The notes: a model not told the origin generated them from the letters alone. DNA of 64,000 nucleotides from Demequina sp. NBRC 110052 (GCF_002090075.1 NZ_BBRI01000002.1:1426001-1490000), one strand, 5' to 3'; counted from the first letter of the stretch, positions 28,694 to 39,123 are shown. A program made the numbers and translations.

Positions 28694-29927
28694 GGTCGGC
28701 CCCCGCAGCCGCGGTCTCCGGCACCGCGACGCCCATGGTCACCCGCACGACCGAAGATCCGGCGGGGTGACTCGCGAGGGCTTCCGGCACATCGGCCGCG
28801 ACCGCAGCGGTGATGAGCACCTGGCTCGCCTCGGCCAGCCGTGCGGCCAGGGCATCGCGGCGGCCAGCATCCAGTTCGGCGAACACGTCATCGAGGATCA
28901 GCACCGGCTCGCCGTCGGGGTCGCCATCGGGTCCGCCTTCGGCGGTGAGCAGCGCGTACGTCCCGAGCCTCAGTGCCAGCGCGCACGACCAGCTCTCGCC
29001 GTGGCTCGCATACCCCTTCGCGGGCATCTCGCCCAGGCGGATCTCGAGGTCATCGCGATGCGGGCCGACCAGGCTGACGCCCCGCTCGATCTCCGTGGGA
29101 CGCAGATCTCGCATCCGCGCAAGCATGACTTCGGCCAGGCGCGCCGCCTCGACGTGCGACCCCGGACCGTCCTCCTCTGGCGACGCGTGCTGCTCGGTCC
29201 GTTCAGCGTCGGGCCTGCCCGACGCTGGGCTCAGGTCCTCCTGCCAGGTCGCCCGGTACGAGACGAGGCAGTCACCGCCGTCCGGCGCGACGTCGGTGTA
29301 GGCGTCCCGGACGTGTGGGGCGAGAGCGGCAACCGCCCGCCGACGTGCGGCCACGATGCGACCGCCGAGCTCAGCCAGCTTCTCGTCCCAGATGTCGAGC
29401 ATCGTGAGATCGCCGCGTGCGTTGCGGGCCGTCTTGAGCATCGAGCCTCGCTGCCGGAGCACGCGCTCGTAGTCGGCGAGGTCGCCCGCCATGGCGGGTT
29501 GCAGGCCGACGACCAGTTCGTCCATGAACTGCCTGCGCCCACCAGGATCGCCCTTGACCAGCGCGAGATCTTCGGGAGCGAACACCACCGTTCGGAGGAT
29601 TCCCACCAGATCGCGAGGTCGCGCCTGGCCCCTATTGAGACGCGCGGTGTTCGCCTTGCCTGGCACGAGCGTCACCTCGATAGCCAGCGCGCGGCCCGCC
29701 TTCTCTATGCGTGCCCCGACGATCGCGCGCGGCGCGCCGAAGCGGATCAGTGGCGCATCCGAGGCGACCCGATGCGAGGACAGGGTCGAGAGATAGCGCA
29801 CGGCTTCGACCACATTGGTCTTGCCCTGACCGTTGCGCCCGACGAGCGTCGTCACCCCTGGTTCCAGCGGCAGATCCAGATGCTCGTAGCTGCGGAAGTC
29901 GGCGAGCTGGAGGTGGGTGACGCGCAT
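28686..29927 (-). CDS. recF: DNA replication/repair protein RecF
   Basis: A 413-residue SMC-like ATPase that helps load RecA at gaps. Walker A is GRNGQGKT (about residues 30-37), the signature motif region is around 300-330 and Walker B is LILDDVFAELD. It begins 3 bp after dnaN ends and overlaps dciA. Confidence 0.96.
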   Translation of the reverse strand: MRVTHLQLADFRSYEHLDLPLEPGVTTLVGRNGQGKTNVVEAVRYLSTLSSHRVASDAPLIRFGAPRAIVGARIEKAGRALAIEVTLVPGKANTARLNRGQARPRDLVGILRTVVFAPEDLALVKGDPGGRRQFMDELVVGLQPAMAGDLADYERVLRQRGSMLKTARNARGDLTMLDIWDEKLAELGGRIVAARRRAVAALAPHVRDAYTDVAPDGGDCLVSYRATWQEDLSPASGRPDAERTEQHASPEEDGPGSHVEAARLAEVMLARMRDLRPTEIERGVSLVGPHRDDLEIRLGEMPAKGYASHGESWSCALALRLGTYALLTAEGGPDGDPDGEPVLILDDVFAELDAGRRDALAARLAEASQVLITAAVAADVPEALASHPAGSSVVRVTMGVAVPETAAAGADHA

Positions 29928-29930
29928 GCC

Positions 29931-31058
29931 CTACGAGGCGATGCGGATCGGCACCAGCAGGTACCGGAACGCGGAGGCGAGTTCACCGTCGGGCTTGTCC
30001 AGCCCGATGAACTCGACCGGCTTGGTCTCCTGAGTGAAGCCGAAGCGCACGTACTCGGTGCCGAGGGCGCCGAGCCCGTCGAGCAGGTACTGCGGGTTGA
30101 AGGCGACAGTGATATCGCCGCCCTCGACAGTGGCCTCGAGCGCCTCAGACGCCTGGGCGTCCTCGCTCTGCCCGGCATCGAGCGTGACCTCGCCCTCGGC
30201 GAAGGCGAGACGCACCGAAGAGTTGCGCTCGGCGACGAGCGACACGCGTCGCGTCGCGTCGATGAGGTCCTGGGTCCGCACGACCGCCGTCAGCGGGCTC
30301 TCGTCGGGGAAGAGTCGGCGCACCTGCGGGTAGTCGCCGTCCATCAGTAGCGAGGTGGTCACCAGACCGCCGGCCTCGAAACCGACCAGGTCCACGCCCT
30401 GACCGGAGCTCAGGGCAACGGTCACGTCCCCCGCGCCGAGAGCCTTGGCCGTCTCGCTCAAGGTCTTGGCCCGCACGAGTGCGACCGAGGAGATGTCGGA
30501 CGCGGACGGCTTCCAGCTCAGCTCGCGCAGCGCGAGACGGTAGCGATCGGTGGCGAGCAGCGAGATCTGAGAGCCCTCGATCTCGACGCGCACGCCCGTG
30601 AGGATCGGCAGGGTCTCGTCGCGCGATGCCGCGACGGAAACCTGAGCGACTGCGTGCTGGAACTCGGTGCCGTCGATCGTGCCCGACTGCTCAGGCATGG
30701 AAGGCAGGTCCGGGTACTGGTCCACGGGCATGGTGGCGAGCGTGAAGCGCGAGGCGCCGCAGGTGACCGAGACCTTGGTGCCGTCCAGCTCGAACTGGAC
30801 CGGCTTGTGCGGAAGCGCGTTCGCGATGTCCCGCAGCAGACGGCCCGAGACGAGCACCTCGCCCGCGGACTCCACGTCGGCAGGGAACTCCCCGCGCGCG
30901 GACACCTCGTAGTCGAAGCTGGACAGACGCACGGTGCCCGAGGCGTCGGCCTCGAGGTGGACGCCGGCGAGGACCGGAACGGGCGGACGCGCCGGGACGG
31001 CGCGCGAGGTCCAGGCCACGGCGTCGGTGAGCACGTCGCGGTCGACGGAAAACTTCAT
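29931..31058 (-). CDS. dnaN: DNA polymerase III sliding clamp (beta)
   Basis: A 375-residue ring-forming clamp that tethers polymerase III to DNA. Three repeated clamp folds are recognisable; the start MKFSVDRDVLTDAVAW is typical. GGAGAG precedes the ATG. It is separated from dnaA by the oriC region and followed closely by recF. Confidence 0.97.
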   Translation of the reverse strand: MKFSVDRDVLTDAVAWTSRAVPARPPVPVLAGVHLEADASGTVRLSSFDYEVSARGEFPADVESAGEVLVSGRLLRDIANALPHKPVQFELDGTKVSVTCGASRFTLATMPVDQYPDLPSMPEQSGTIDGTEFQHAVAQVSVAASRDETLPILTGVRVEIEGSQISLLATDRYRLALRELSWKPSASDISSVALVRAKTLSETAKALGAGDVTVALSSGQGVDLVGFEAGGLVTTSLLMDGDYPQVRRLFPDESPLTAVVRTQDLIDATRRVSLVAERNSSVRLAFAEGEVTLDAGQSEDAQASEALEATVEGGDITVAFNPQYLLDGLGALGTEYVRFGFTQETKPVEFIGLDKPDGELASAFRYLLVPIRIAS

Positions 31059-31516
31059 CGGGTTCTCTCCTTGGCTTCTGGGGGAAAGACTACGCCAGAT
31101 GGGACGCGCGTCCAGGGGGTGGTGAGAGCGCGTCCGATGCGCGGGGCGCGGCGCGTCATGAAGGTCGGATGGGGATGGATAACAAGAAAGTACGGGAAGT
31201 AGTCATAGGGGCGGTGGAATCTGGGGAGAACCTGCGATCGCCCAGGTACGGATGCGAATCATGATGTGCATGAAACGTGGATCACGCTGCGGATGGGTCG
31301 CAGGAGGTGGTGGAAGGCGTCACGCGAATCACAGGTTCCTGTCATTTCTCCACACTTCGTCCCTGGTGGATGACTGTGTCGTTCACAAGTACTCACAGGG
31401 TTTTCCACATCTGTGCAAGGCGTACCTGACTGTGGTATTGCGACAAGTGTGGGAAAGCGGCGGGACCGCCATGGAACTCCGCAACAGCGTCGGGCGCAGC
31501 CGGGAAGCGGCGTGGC
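31059..31516. other. Probable chromosomal origin oriC
   Basis: The 458-bp gap between dnaA and dnaN, the usual actinobacterial origin position, contains no gene but several DnaA-box-like 9-mers: GTTATCCATC (minus, 31174-31183), TGATCCACG (minus, near 31276), TTCTCCACA (31346-31354), TCATCCACC (minus, near 31366), TTTTCCACA (31401-31409) and TTTCCCACA (minus, near 31449). All are degenerate, as in other high-GC origins. Confidence 0.8.
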
Positions 31517-32938
31517 TCAGCTGCGCGACTGCTGCTTGATGCGCGCGTGGATCTCGTTGACCTGGTTGTACATCTGACGACGCTGCGCGATCTGGTCCTC
31601 GACCTTCTTGACCGCATACATGACCGTGGTGTGGTCCTTGCCGCCGAAGCTCTCACCGATCTTCGGAAGTGAGAGGTCCGTGAGCTGGCGGCACAGGTAC
31701 ATGGCGATCTGACGCGCCGTCACGAAGACTCGCGATCGTGAGGTGCCCGTGAGCTCCTCGATCGAGATCCCGAAGTAGTCGGCGGTCATGCCGATGATCG
31801 CTCCCGCGCTGATCTCCGAGTCGTCGTCGCTGATGAGATCCTTCAGCACCACCTGCGCCAAGGTCAGATCGACGGGCTGCTTGTTCAGTGCCGCGAACGC
31901 GGTGACTCGGATCAGCGCACCCTCGAGCTCGCGGATGTTGCTCGTGATGTTCGAGGCGATGTACTCGAGCACGTCTCCGGGAGCCGCCACGTCGTCCGCC
32001 TGCGCCTTCTTGCGAAGGATCGCGATGCGGGTCTCGAGGTCCGGCGGCTGCACATCGGTCATGAGACCCCACTCGAAGCGGGTGCGCATGCGCTCCTCGA
32101 TGCCGTCGAGGTTGCGAGGGCTGACATCCGAGGTGATGACCACGTGCTTCCCGGCGTTGTGCAGCGCGTTGAACGTGTGGAAGAACTCCTCGAGCGTCTG
32201 CTCCTTGCCCTGCAGGAACTGGATGTCATCGATGAGGAGGACATCGACCTCGCGATACGTGCGTTTGAACGTCAGGGAGCGGTCGTCGCGGATGGAGTTG
32301 ATGAAGTCGTTGGTGAACTCCTCCGAGTTCACATACCTGACCCGGGTCTGCGGCTTGATCTGCCTCGTGTAGTGGCCGATCGCGTGGAGCAGGTGCGTCT
32401 TGCCCAAGCCGGAGTCGCCGTAGATGAAGAGGGGGTTGTACGTCTTGCCCGGGCTCTCGGCCACGGCGAGCGCCGCGGCATGAGCGAAGCGATTGGACGA
32501 ACCGATGACGAACGTGTCGAACGTGTACCGCGGGTTCAGGTGCGGGTCCGGCACCGGCTCGGCCTCCCGGGCGAGAGACTCGCGCCGAAGTCTCTGATCC
32601 ACAGGAGGTGGTGGCGTCTGGTCGCCGCCCTCAGGAACGGGAGTCTCACTCGGAGTCAGTGAGCTGTCCACCGTGACGGCGATGCGGATGTCGCGCCCGA
32701 TCACCTCGGACAGCGCCTCGGTGATCGGACCGCGTAAGGTCGTCTCCACGTAGTTCTTCGTGAAGTCCTCGGCGACGGCGAGGAACACGTTTCCCTCGAC
32801 CACGACGAGGGGAGTGACGAGCCTCAGGAACGAGCGGTGCTGCGTGGAGATCGAGTCGTCGGCCGCCAGCAGCGTCAGCGCGCTCTTCCACACCTCTTCG
32901 ATGCTGGGTGTGGCGGCCTCATCGGTCACCCGAACCAC
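31517..32938 (-). CDS. dnaA: Chromosomal replication initiator DnaA
   Basis: A 473-residue AAA+ initiator. Domain I (1-90) begins [12 protein letters not shown]; domain III has Walker [18 protein letters not shown] (about 175) and Walker [16 protein letters not shown]; domain IV ends with the DNA-binding signature [11 protein letters not shown]. Domain II is short and Pro-rich. The start is the GTG at 32938; a second in-frame GTG lies three codons in. It is co-directional with dnaN across oriC and divergent from rpmH. Confidence 0.98.
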   Translation of the reverse strand: MVRVTDEAATPSIEEVWKSALTLLAADDSISTQHRSFLRLVTPLVVVEGNVFLAVAEDFTKNYVETTLRGPITEALSEVIGRDIRIAVTVDSSLTPSETPVPEGGDQTPPPPVDQRLRRESLAREAEPVPDPHLNPRYTFDTFVIGSSNRFAHAAALAVAESPGKTYNPLFIYGDSGLGKTHLLHAIGHYTRQIKPQTRVRYVNSEEFTNDFINSIRDDRSLTFKRTYREVDVLLIDDIQFLQGKEQTLEEFFHTFNALHNAGKHVVITSDVSPRNLDGIEERMRTRFEWGLMTDVQPPDLETRIAILRKKAQADDVAAPGDVLEYIASNITSNIRELEGALIRVTAFAALNKQPVDLTLAQVVLKDLISDDDSEISAGAIIGMTADYFGISIEELTGTSRSRVFVTARQIAMYLCRQLTDLSLPKIGESFGGKDHTTVMYAVKKVEDQIAQRRQMYNQVNEIHARIKQQSRS

Positions 32939-33171
32939 TCCTTCTGCTTAGTCGTCCACAGGTTTGTGCACAGGCCGTTGAGACTACGTCATAGAGTCGT
33001 AACCCGGGAAGCGGCGTGTCGCTCCCTACCCCTCAAGCCATTGTGCGGGAGCCTATACGTTTCGGGTCATCCCGGCGATGGGTGCTGTGCAATTTGACCC
33101 AGGCGGTCCTGGCGCGTAACGTTGGTGCGCTGATGTGACCTCATCCCCCTGAACTTTCTTGGAGTACTGCC
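32939..33171. promoter_or_regulatory. Divergent dnaA/rpmH promoter region
   Basis: A 233-bp gene-free spacer. A DnaA-box-like TCGTCCACA lies near 32952, so DnaA autoregulation is possible. No clear -35/-10 pair could be fixed with confidence. Confidence 0.5.
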
Positions 33172-33309
33172 GTGAGCAAGCGGACCTTCCAGCCGAACAA
33201 CCGCAAGCGCGCTAAGACGCACGGCTTCCGCCTGCGCATGCGCACCCGTGCCGGCCGCGCGATCCTCGCGTCGCGTCGCCGCAAGGGCCGCGGCAACCTC
33301 TCGGCCTAA
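33172..33309 (+). CDS. rpmH: 50S ribosomal protein L34
   Basis: A 45-residue, Arg/Lys-rich protein of the large ribosomal subunit, starting at GTG 33172 with TTGGAG upstream. The sequence [19 protein letters not shown] followed by [11 protein letters not shown] is unmistakable. It begins the rpmH-rnpA-yidD-yidC-khpB operon. Confidence 0.98.
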   Translation: MSKRTFQPNNRKRAKTHGFRLRMRTRAGRAILASRRRKGRGNLSA

Positions 33310-33654
33310 GTGCTGGCGGCCGGCACTCGACTGCGGACGGCGGCGGACTTCGAGTCCGTGATGCGCCGCGGGTCGAGGTCCGGACGCAGGACCGTCGTGG
33401 TCTACCTCGCGCAAACCGGCGATGCCTCGAGCATGGCCGGTTTCGCTGTTTCCAGAGCAGTGGGGGGCGCCGTGGTACGCAATCGAGTCAAGCGGCGACT
33501 CCGCGCGATCGCCGCCGATCTTCTTCCCACCCTCCCCGCCGGAACGGGCCTCGTGGTGCGCGCGCTGCCCGCGTCGGCGTCGGCGTCGTTCGCCGCACTC
33601 CAGAGGGACGTGTCCGACGCGGCTTCCTCCGCCCAGCGAAAGGCCCGCCAGTGA
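33310..33654 (+). CDS. rnpA: Ribonuclease P protein component
   Basis: The 114-residue basic protein subunit of RNase P, which matures tRNA 5' ends. It has the RNR motif [11 protein letters not shown] (about residues 55-65). Its GTG start immediately follows the rpmH stop, and its end overlaps yidD by 4 bp. Confidence 0.95.
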   Translation: MLAAGTRLRTAADFESVMRRGSRSGRRTVVVYLAQTGDASSMAGFAVSRAVGGAVVRNRVKRRLRAIAADLLPTLPAGTGLVVRALPASASASFAALQRDVSDAASSAQRKARQ

Positions 33655-33992
33655 ACACCGTCCGACGCGTGCTTCACGGCATCGCCGCAGTGCCGCGGCT
33701 CGTCCTCATCGGCCTGGTACGTGTCTACCAACTGGTGGTCTCGCCACTGCTCGGACCCCGCTGCAAGTACTACCCCTCGTGCTCCCACTACGGTCTCGAA
33801 GCGCTCCGTCGCCATGGAGCTCTCAAGGGCACGGCACTCGCGACGTGGCGAGTGCTGCGCTGCAACCCCTGGAGCCACGGTGGCGTCGACGACGTCCCTC
33901 AGGTGGGGGAGCCGTTGTTCAGGCGCGCCCCCGCCGCTCCTCATCAGGACCTCCACGCTGTAACCTCGACGCCAGTCGACCTCAACGAATAG
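33651..33992 (+). CDS. yidD: Membrane protein insertion efficiency factor YidD
   Basis: A 113-residue membrane-associated protein that assists YidC. The family signature [15 protein letters not shown] and [14 protein letters not shown] are present. ATGA overlap with rnpA and a 12-bp gap to yidC. Confidence 0.95.
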   Translation: MNTVRRVLHGIAAVPRLVLIGLVRVYQLVVSPLLGPRCKYYPSCSHYGLEALRRHGALKGTALATWRVLRCNPWSHGGVDDVPQVGEPLFRRAPAAPHQDLHAVTSTPVDLNE

Positions 33993-34004
33993 GCACACTT
34001 CCTC

Positions 34005-35051
34005 ATGGCATTCCTTGACACGATCCTCTACCCGCTCGAGTGGGTGGTCGCCAACGTGATGGTGATCTGGCACCAGATCCTCGAGTTCCTCGGACTCGAT
34101 CCGGCCGCGGGCATCACCTGGGCGCTCTCGATCGTGGGACTCGTCGTCACGATCCGCATCGCCCTGATCCCGCTGTTCGTGAAGCAGATCAAGGCATCCC
34201 GTGCCATGCAGGTGATCGCGCCGGAGCTGCGCGAGATCCAGAACAAGTACAAGAACAAGAAGGACCAGGCGTCCCGCGAGGCCATGAGCCGCGAGACCAT
34301 GGAGCTCTACTCCAAGCACAAGACGAACCCCTTCGCCTCGTGCCTGCCGATGCTCATCCAGGCCCCGATCTTCTTCGCGCTGTTCCGCGTCCTCAACTAC
34401 TACCTCGAGGGGGACAAGGGCGAGATCGGTCTGCTGACCCAGAACCTCATCGACCAGGCAGCATCTGCCACGCTGTTCGGCGCGCAGCTCAACGAGACCT
34501 TCCTGACCCCCGGCAGCAGCACCGAGGCGAAGATCCTCTCGGCGGTCCTGATCGTCGCGATGGTCGCCACCACCTTCCTCACGCAGCGTCAGCTCACGCA
34601 GAAGAACATGCCCGCCTCCGCGCTCGAGGGCCCGATGGCTCAGCAGCAGAAGATCCTCATGTACGTGCTGCCGTTCATCTTCGTCATCTCCGGACCTAAC
34701 TTCCCGGTCGGTGTCCTCATCTACTGGACCACCACCAACCTGTGGACCATGGGGCAGCAGTTCTACGTGATCCGACGCAACCCCACGCCCGGTTCCGAGG
34801 CCGAGCGACGGCTCAACGAGCGCAAGGCAGAGAAGGCGCGGCGCAAGGGTCTAACCATCGAGGGCACAGGCTTCGACATGACGGCCGAGACGGACACCAA
34901 GCCCACCGGCGGACAGCGCCAGCAGCCCAAGCGCAAGAACCGCAACAAGGGCGGACAGCGCCCGCAGCAGGGCGGCGGCAAGCCCGATGCGGGCACGGGC
35001 GACGACGCGAACGGCGACGGTTCGGACGGCGACTCCGGCAAGTCCAGCTGA
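34005..35051 (+). CDS. yidC: Membrane protein insertase YidC
   Basis: A 348-residue insertase for inner-membrane proteins. It has the five-helix YidC core (residues 10-250), with the conserved Arg of the hydrophilic groove in VTIRIALIPLF and the CLPMLIQAPIFFALFRVL segment; no large periplasmic domain, as expected for Gram-positive bacteria. A Lys/Gly-rich cytoplasmic tail (about 270-348) probably contacts the ribosome. Confidence 0.96.
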   Translation: MAFLDTILYPLEWVVANVMVIWHQILEFLGLDPAAGITWALSIVGLVVTIRIALIPLFVKQIKASRAMQVIAPELREIQNKYKNKKDQASREAMSRETMELYSKHKTNPFASCLPMLIQAPIFFALFRVLNYYLEGDKGEIGLLTQNLIDQAASATLFGAQLNETFLTPGSSTEAKILSAVLIVAMVATTFLTQRQLTQKNMPASALEGPMAQQQKILMYVLPFIFVISGPNFPVGVLIYWTTTNLWTMGQQFYVIRRNPTPGSEAERRLNERKAEKARRKGLTIEGTGFDMTAETDTKPTGGQRQQPKRKNRNKGGQRPQQGGGKPDAGTGDDANGDGSDGDSGKSS

Positions 35052-35120
35052 TCCAGATTCAGACCACGCGCGCCACGCGCGCCACAGACCGCCGCGAGGA
35101 CGCGGCAGAAGCGAGACAAC

Positions 35121-35606
35121 ATGAGTGACGAGAGCATCAAGCGGCTCGAGGCAGAGGGCGACGCTGCGGCAGACTTCCTCGAGGAACTGCTCGACATCCT
35201 CGACATGGACGGCGACATCGATATCTCCGTCGAGGCCGGCCGTGCGAAGGTCGCGGTCGTGCCGGACGGGCCCAGCCAGGACCTCAAGCGGCTCGTGGGT
35301 CCCGAGGGCGAGGTGCTCGACGCGCTGCAGGACCTCGCGCGGCTCGCCGTGCAGTCCGAGACGGGGGAAGTCAGCCGGCTGATGCTCGACATCGCCGACT
35401 TCCGCGCGGGACGGCGTGAGAAGCTCGCTGAGCAGGCCCGTGAGGCCGTCGCGAAGGTGCAGGAGTCGGGCAAGCGAACTGAGCTGCCGCCCATGAATGC
35501 CTTTGAGCGCAAGGTTGTCCACGACGTCGTGCTCGCGGCCGGGCTGGGCTCGGAGTCGGAGGGCGAGGACCCGCAGCGCTACGTGGTGGTGCTCCCGGCC
35601 GAGTAG
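35121..35606 (+). CDS. khpB: KH-R3H RNA-binding protein KhpB/Jag
   Basis: A 161-residue RNA-binding protein with a KH domain (about 18-90, LVGPEGEVLDALQDLARLAV) and an R3H domain (about 95-160, ELPPMNAFERKVVHDVV). It lacks the N-terminal Jag extension seen in Firmicutes. The partner KhpA is not in the window. It is the last gene of the yidC operon before a parS site. Confidence 0.92.
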   Translation: MSDESIKRLEAEGDAAADFLEELLDILDMDGDIDISVEAGRAKVAVVPDGPSQDLKRLVGPEGEVLDALQDLARLAVQSETGEVSRLMLDIADFRAGRREKLAEQAREAVAKVQESGKRTELPPMNAFERKVVHDVVLAAGLGSESEGEDPQRYVVVLPAE

Positions 35607-35700
35607 CCATCGGAGGTGATCGCGTGACGCGGTCGCTCCAGTCGATTCGTTCGTTGCTTGCGCGCCGTCGGCCCGAAACCCCGGGCTGGCGGCGCGCTAG

Positions 35701-35716
35701 TGTTTCACGTGAAACA
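35701..35716. promoter_or_regulatory. parS site
   Basis: Exact TGTTTCACGTGAAACA, the consensus ParB-binding palindrome, immediately before the rsmG ribosome-binding site. Confidence 0.95.
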
Positions 35717-35727
35717 GGAGGATGGGA

Positions 35728-36402
35728 ATGACTGACGATCGTGCACCGGGCGACGAGATCGATCCTGCGCTGCGCACGCTCGACGGCGACCCTCTGCATG
35801 GAGCGGCCGCGGTGCGCGACTACTTCGGCGACGTCTACCCCCGAGTGCTGGCCTTCACGGAGATGCTCGCCGACCAGGGCGTGCTGCGCGGCCTCATCGG
35901 CCCGCGCGAGTTGACCCGCGTGTGGGAGCGGCACATCCTCAATTCCGCCGCAGTGGTGCCATTCCTTGGGCCTGGCGTCACGGCAGATGTCGGCTCCGGG
36001 GCAGGCCTTCCAGGGATGGTCATCGCCGCCATGGAGCCTGAGCGGTCCGTGGTGCTGATCGAGCCCATGGAACGCCGGGTGCAGTGGCTCCTGGAGTCCG
36101 CGCGGGAGTGTGGCATTGAGAACGTGACTGTGCTGCGCGGTCGTGCGGAAGAGGTGCGCGAGTCCGTCGAAGCAGACGTGATCACGGCGCGGGCGGTGGC
36201 GAGCATCGACAAGCTGGTCAAGTGGTGCGCTCCCTTGCTGTCGGAGCACGGCAGCATGGCACTGCTCAAGGGGCGGTCCGCGGCCGATGAGCTCGAGCGC
36301 GCGAAGTATGCGCTACGCAAGCATCACCTGGCAGGAGAGGTGCTGTCGGCCCCGACTCTCGAGGGACTCGAGCCGACCACGGTGGTGCGGCTGAGTCGCT
36401 GA
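35728..36402 (+). CDS. rsmG: 16S rRNA (guanine-N7) methyltransferase RsmG
   Basis: A 224-residue AdoMet-dependent enzyme that methylates G527 of 16S rRNA (GidB). The cofactor loop is ADVGSGAGLPGMVIA. AGGAGG abuts an ATG at 35722, too close to be used, so the in-frame ATG at 35728 is preferred. It stands between khpB and parA, the usual place, with a parS site just upstream. Confidence 0.95.
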   Translation: MTDDRAPGDEIDPALRTLDGDPLHGAAAVRDYFGDVYPRVLAFTEMLADQGVLRGLIGPRELTRVWERHILNSAAVVPFLGPGVTADVGSGAGLPGMVIAAMEPERSVVLIEPMERRVQWLLESARECGIENVTVLRGRAEEVRESVEADVITARAVASIDKLVKWCAPLLSEHGSMALLKGRSAADELERAKYALRKHHLAGEVLSAPTLEGLEPTTVVRLSR

Positions 36403-36530
36403 ACTCAGCGCGGAGCGCTCGCTGGGAGCGCTGCGGTGAGAGGTACGCGACGACCGCGCAGGAGGATGACGTTGATTCTGGGCTCCGGAGTCCGCGCAGC
36501 CCGAGTCGGCTGTCCGTCTCAGATAGCGAA

Positions 36531-36546
36531 TGTTTCACGTGAAACG
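36531..36546. promoter_or_regulatory. parS site (one mismatch)
   Basis: TGTTTCACGTGAAACG, matching the consensus at 15 of 16 positions, between rsmG and parA. Confidence 0.88.
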
Positions 36547-36811
36547 CGCGGGCACCGGGGTTGTTCCCCTGGATTCTCCACCGAGATATCCACAGCGCAT
36601 CTGTGCGGGAAACGACGGTTGTGCACCGTCTCTGTCCACAGACGTGGGCGGGGGCCTGGCACCGGGAGGGGCCGCGAGGAAGATAGCCGGAGCGCGTCGA
36701 GGTCCGCCGTCAGGAGCGCGCGGACCCCACTGCGCGATAGTCTGACTACCCCAGTGGCGTCGGTCGTTGACGTCCATGCTTCGGCTTTCCCGCTGGGTGG
36801 CGCGCGCTGAC

Positions 36812-36827
36812 TGTTTCACGTGAAACA
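36812..36827. promoter_or_regulatory. parS site
   Basis: Exact TGTTTCACGTGAAACA upstream of parA. Confidence 0.95.
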
Positions 36828-37030
36828 TGGCGCGCGGATGGGCGGAGCGATGAGGTCACCAGTCCTCAGTGCTTCGCGACACGAGGGGGCGTCCGAGAAT
36901 GGCGTTCCTCCGAGTTGAGTGTGAGTGGGCGCGCCGCGATAGACGCGGTCAGCGCCGGGAGAGGGGCTGCATGTCCGGCCGCCCGATGGACACGATCGGC
37001 ACTGCAGTGGAGAGATGACGAGGAGCCTGT

Positions 37031-38110
37031 GTGACTGACAACCACGAGAACGCCCCGGTGAGTGGCGCAGCTGACGCATGGGCGGGTGACGTGGCGCGCC
37101 CCGTGGTGCCTTCGGCGCCGAACCGACGGCCGTCGGACTCGGGCTACGGCGCGCCTGCCTCGGGCACGGGGAATCTTCCGCGCGAAGGCGGCGGTGTTTC
37201 ACGTGAAACCACGGAGTTTGTGCCGGGGGACGACAGCCCCGTGGGGCGTGAGCTGTGGGAGACCGAGCAGTTGCGTCGGAGCCTTGAGGATGCAGATTTC
37301 CCCCGCCCGTCGTCACCGCGCGTGATCACCGTGTCAAACCAGAAGGGCGGCGTCGGCAAGACCACCACGTCCGTGAACGTTGCCGCGGCTCTGGCCAGCC
37401 GGGGAGCGAACGTGCTGGTGATCGACGCGGATCCGCAGGGAAATGCCTCGACCGCATTGGGAGTGGAGCACCGCTCGGGGACACCCTCGATCTATGACGT
37501 GCTTCTCGACGACGTGCCACTGTCTAGGGTCGCGCAGCGCTGCCCGGATGTGCCCACGCTGTGGTGCGTGCCAGCGACCATCGACCTTGCGGGAGCGGAC
37601 ATCGAGCTCGTCTCGGTGGTGCGTCGCGAGTTCCGTCTCCACGACGCCGTGCAGCAGCTGCTCAAGGGCGCGGGCAAGGATCTCGACTACATCTTCGTCG
37701 ACTGCCCGCCGAGCCTGGGCCTCCTCACGCTGAACGCCATGGTCGTCTCAACCGAGGTGCTGATCCCCATTCAGTGCGAGTACTACGCGCTCGAGGGCCT
37801 CACACAGTTGATCAAGACCGTGGAGATGGTGAAGAAGCACCTGAACCCGCAGATCCATGTCTCGACGATCGTGCTCACGATGTTCGATGGACGCACGAAC
37901 CTGGCCCGTGAGGTCGCGGGAGAGGTGCGCTCGCACTTCCCCGAGCAGACGCTCGAGCAGACAGTGCCGCGTTCCGTGCGCGTGTCAGAGGCCCCGAGCT
38001 TCGGACAGACGGTCATCACCTACGATCCCGCGTCGAGCGGTGCCGTGGCCTATCTTGCGATCGCGCGTGAAATCGCGGCTCGCCACTTTGCCAAGGAAGG
38101 ACAGCAGTGA
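37031..38110 (+). CDS. parA: Chromosome partitioning ATPase ParA
   Basis: A 359-residue Walker-type ATPase that moves ParB-parS complexes and so segregates origins. The deviant Walker A KGGVGKT lies at residues 105-111 and the [15 protein letters not shown] motif follows. A Pro/Gly-rich N-terminal extension of about 95 residues precedes the ATPase and contains the codons VSRET that form a parS site. GTG start with AGGAG upstream; GTGA overlap with parB. Confidence 0.97.
   Translation: MTDNHENAPVSGAADAWAGDVARPVVPSAPNRRPSDSGYGAPASGTGNLPREGGGVSRETTEFVPGDDSPVGRELWETEQLRRSLEDADFPRPSSPRVITVSNQKGGVGKTTTSVNVAAALASRGANVLVIDADPQGNASTALGVEHRSGTPSIYDVLLDDVPLSRVAQRCPDVPTLWCVPATIDLAGADIELVSVVRREFRLHDAVQQLLKGAGKDLDYIFVDCPPSLGLLTLNAMVVSTEVLIPIQCEYYALEGLTQLIKTVEMVKKHLNPQIHVSTIVLTMFDGRTNLAREVAGEVRSHFPEQTLEQTVPRSVRVSEAPSFGQTVITYDPASSGAVAYLAIAREIAARHFAKEGQQ
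37195..37210. promoter_or_regulatory. parS site inside parA (one mismatch)
   Basis: TGTTTCACGTGAAACC, 15 of 16 matches, lies within the coding sequence of the ParA N-terminal extension (residues VSRET). Confidence 0.85.
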
Positions 38111-39123
38111 GCAAGCCGAAGCGTGGCCTCGGACGGGGCCTCGGAGCACTGATCCCCACGGAGGCCGAGGAGACCGCGGCGCCGTCGCAGCGCCCCTCCG
38201 ATGTGTTCTTCGCCGGCACCGGCGCGATTCCCCAGGTTTCCGATGACTCGCGTCCAGTGGCGTCCGACGTGGACGAGGAAGACGCCCCGGACCTCGTGCC
38301 CGTTCCGGGAGCGCGGTTCTCACACATCGATCCGCATGCCGTCGTGCCGAACCCGCGCCAGCCGCGCACGGTCTTCGACGAAGAGGCGCTCGCTGAGCTC
38401 GTGGGGTCGATCAAGGAGATCGGCGTCCTGCAGCCCATCGTGGTGCGGCCGAACCCTGCGGGTGAGGGCTACGAGCTGATCATGGGCGAGCGGCGTCTGC
38501 GCGCGTCGAAGGAGGCGGGTCTCGCGCAGATTCCTGCGATCGTCCGCAGCACGGATGACGTGGACATGCTCCGAGACGCGCTCGTGGAGAACCTGCACCG
38601 GAGTCAGCTCAACCCGCTCGAGGAGGCGGCTGCATATCAGCAGCTCCTCGATGACTTCGGTATCACTCATGAGCAGCTCGCGACCCGCATCAGCCGCTCT
38701 CGCCCGCAGATCTCGAACACGCTGCGTCTGCTGCGCCTGCCCCCTCTGGTCCAGCGCCGAGTCGCAGCCGGCGTGCTCTCGGCGGGGCACGCGAGAGCGC
38801 TGCTCGGCCTCGACGATCCCGCGGCCATGGAGCACCTCGCGCAGCGCATCGTCGCGGAGGGCCTCTCGGTCCGCGCCACGGAGGAGGCGGTGACGCTCGG
38901 CGTCGCTGCGCCCAAGGAGAAGAAGGGTGCGGTGAGGGCCGGAACCCGCACGCCCGCGCTCGACGACCTGAGCGCGCGTCTCGGCGACCGTCTGGACACG
39001 CGTGTCAAGGTGCAGCTGGGACGTTCGCGAGGAAAGGTGACGATCGACTTCGCCACGGTCGAGGACCTCAACCGCATTCTGGGAATCATCGCGCCGGAAG
39101 ACCCGGGAGTCTTCCAGGGCTGA
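38107..39123 (+). CDS. parB: Chromosome partitioning protein ParB
   Basis: A 338-residue CTP-dependent DNA clamp that loads at parS. It starts [16 protein letters not shown], the ParA-stimulating N-terminal box; [21 protein letters not shown] and [12 protein letters not shown] belong to the CTPase/N-domain; a helix-turn-helix ([23 protein letters not shown]) and a C-terminal dimerisation domain follow. Coupled to parA by GTGA. Several parS sites lie within 3 kb. Confidence 0.97.
   Translation: MSKPKRGLGRGLGALIPTEAEETAAPSQRPSDVFFAGTGAIPQVSDDSRPVASDVDEEDAPDLVPVPGARFSHIDPHAVVPNPRQPRTVFDEEALAELVGSIKEIGVLQPIVVRPNPAGEGYELIMGERRLRASKEAGLAQIPAIVRSTDDVDMLRDALVENLHRSQLNPLEEAAAYQQLLDDFGITHEQLATRISRSRPQISNTLRLLRLPPLVQRRVAAGVLSAGHARALLGLDDPAAMEHLAQRIVAEGLSVRATEEAVTLGVAAPKEKKGAVRAGTRTPALDDLSARLGDRLDTRVKVQLGRSRGKVTIDFATVEDLNRILGIIAPEDPGVFQG

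Larger units (their letters stand above)
36403..37030. other. Gene-free parS-containing region before parA
   Basis: 628 bp with no convincing gene. It holds two parS sites (36531, 36812) and two DnaA-box-like 9-mers, ATATCCACA (36586-36594) and CTGTCCACA (36632-36640). Short open frames here have no protein-like character. The parA promoter must lie in its right part; AGGAG before 37031 is the parA ribosome-binding site. Confidence 0.7.

Noticed and set aside
36535-36828. Minus-strand open frame bounded by parS sites
   Set aside because: Starts MFHVK only because parS reads FHVK; no RBS and no protein-like composition.
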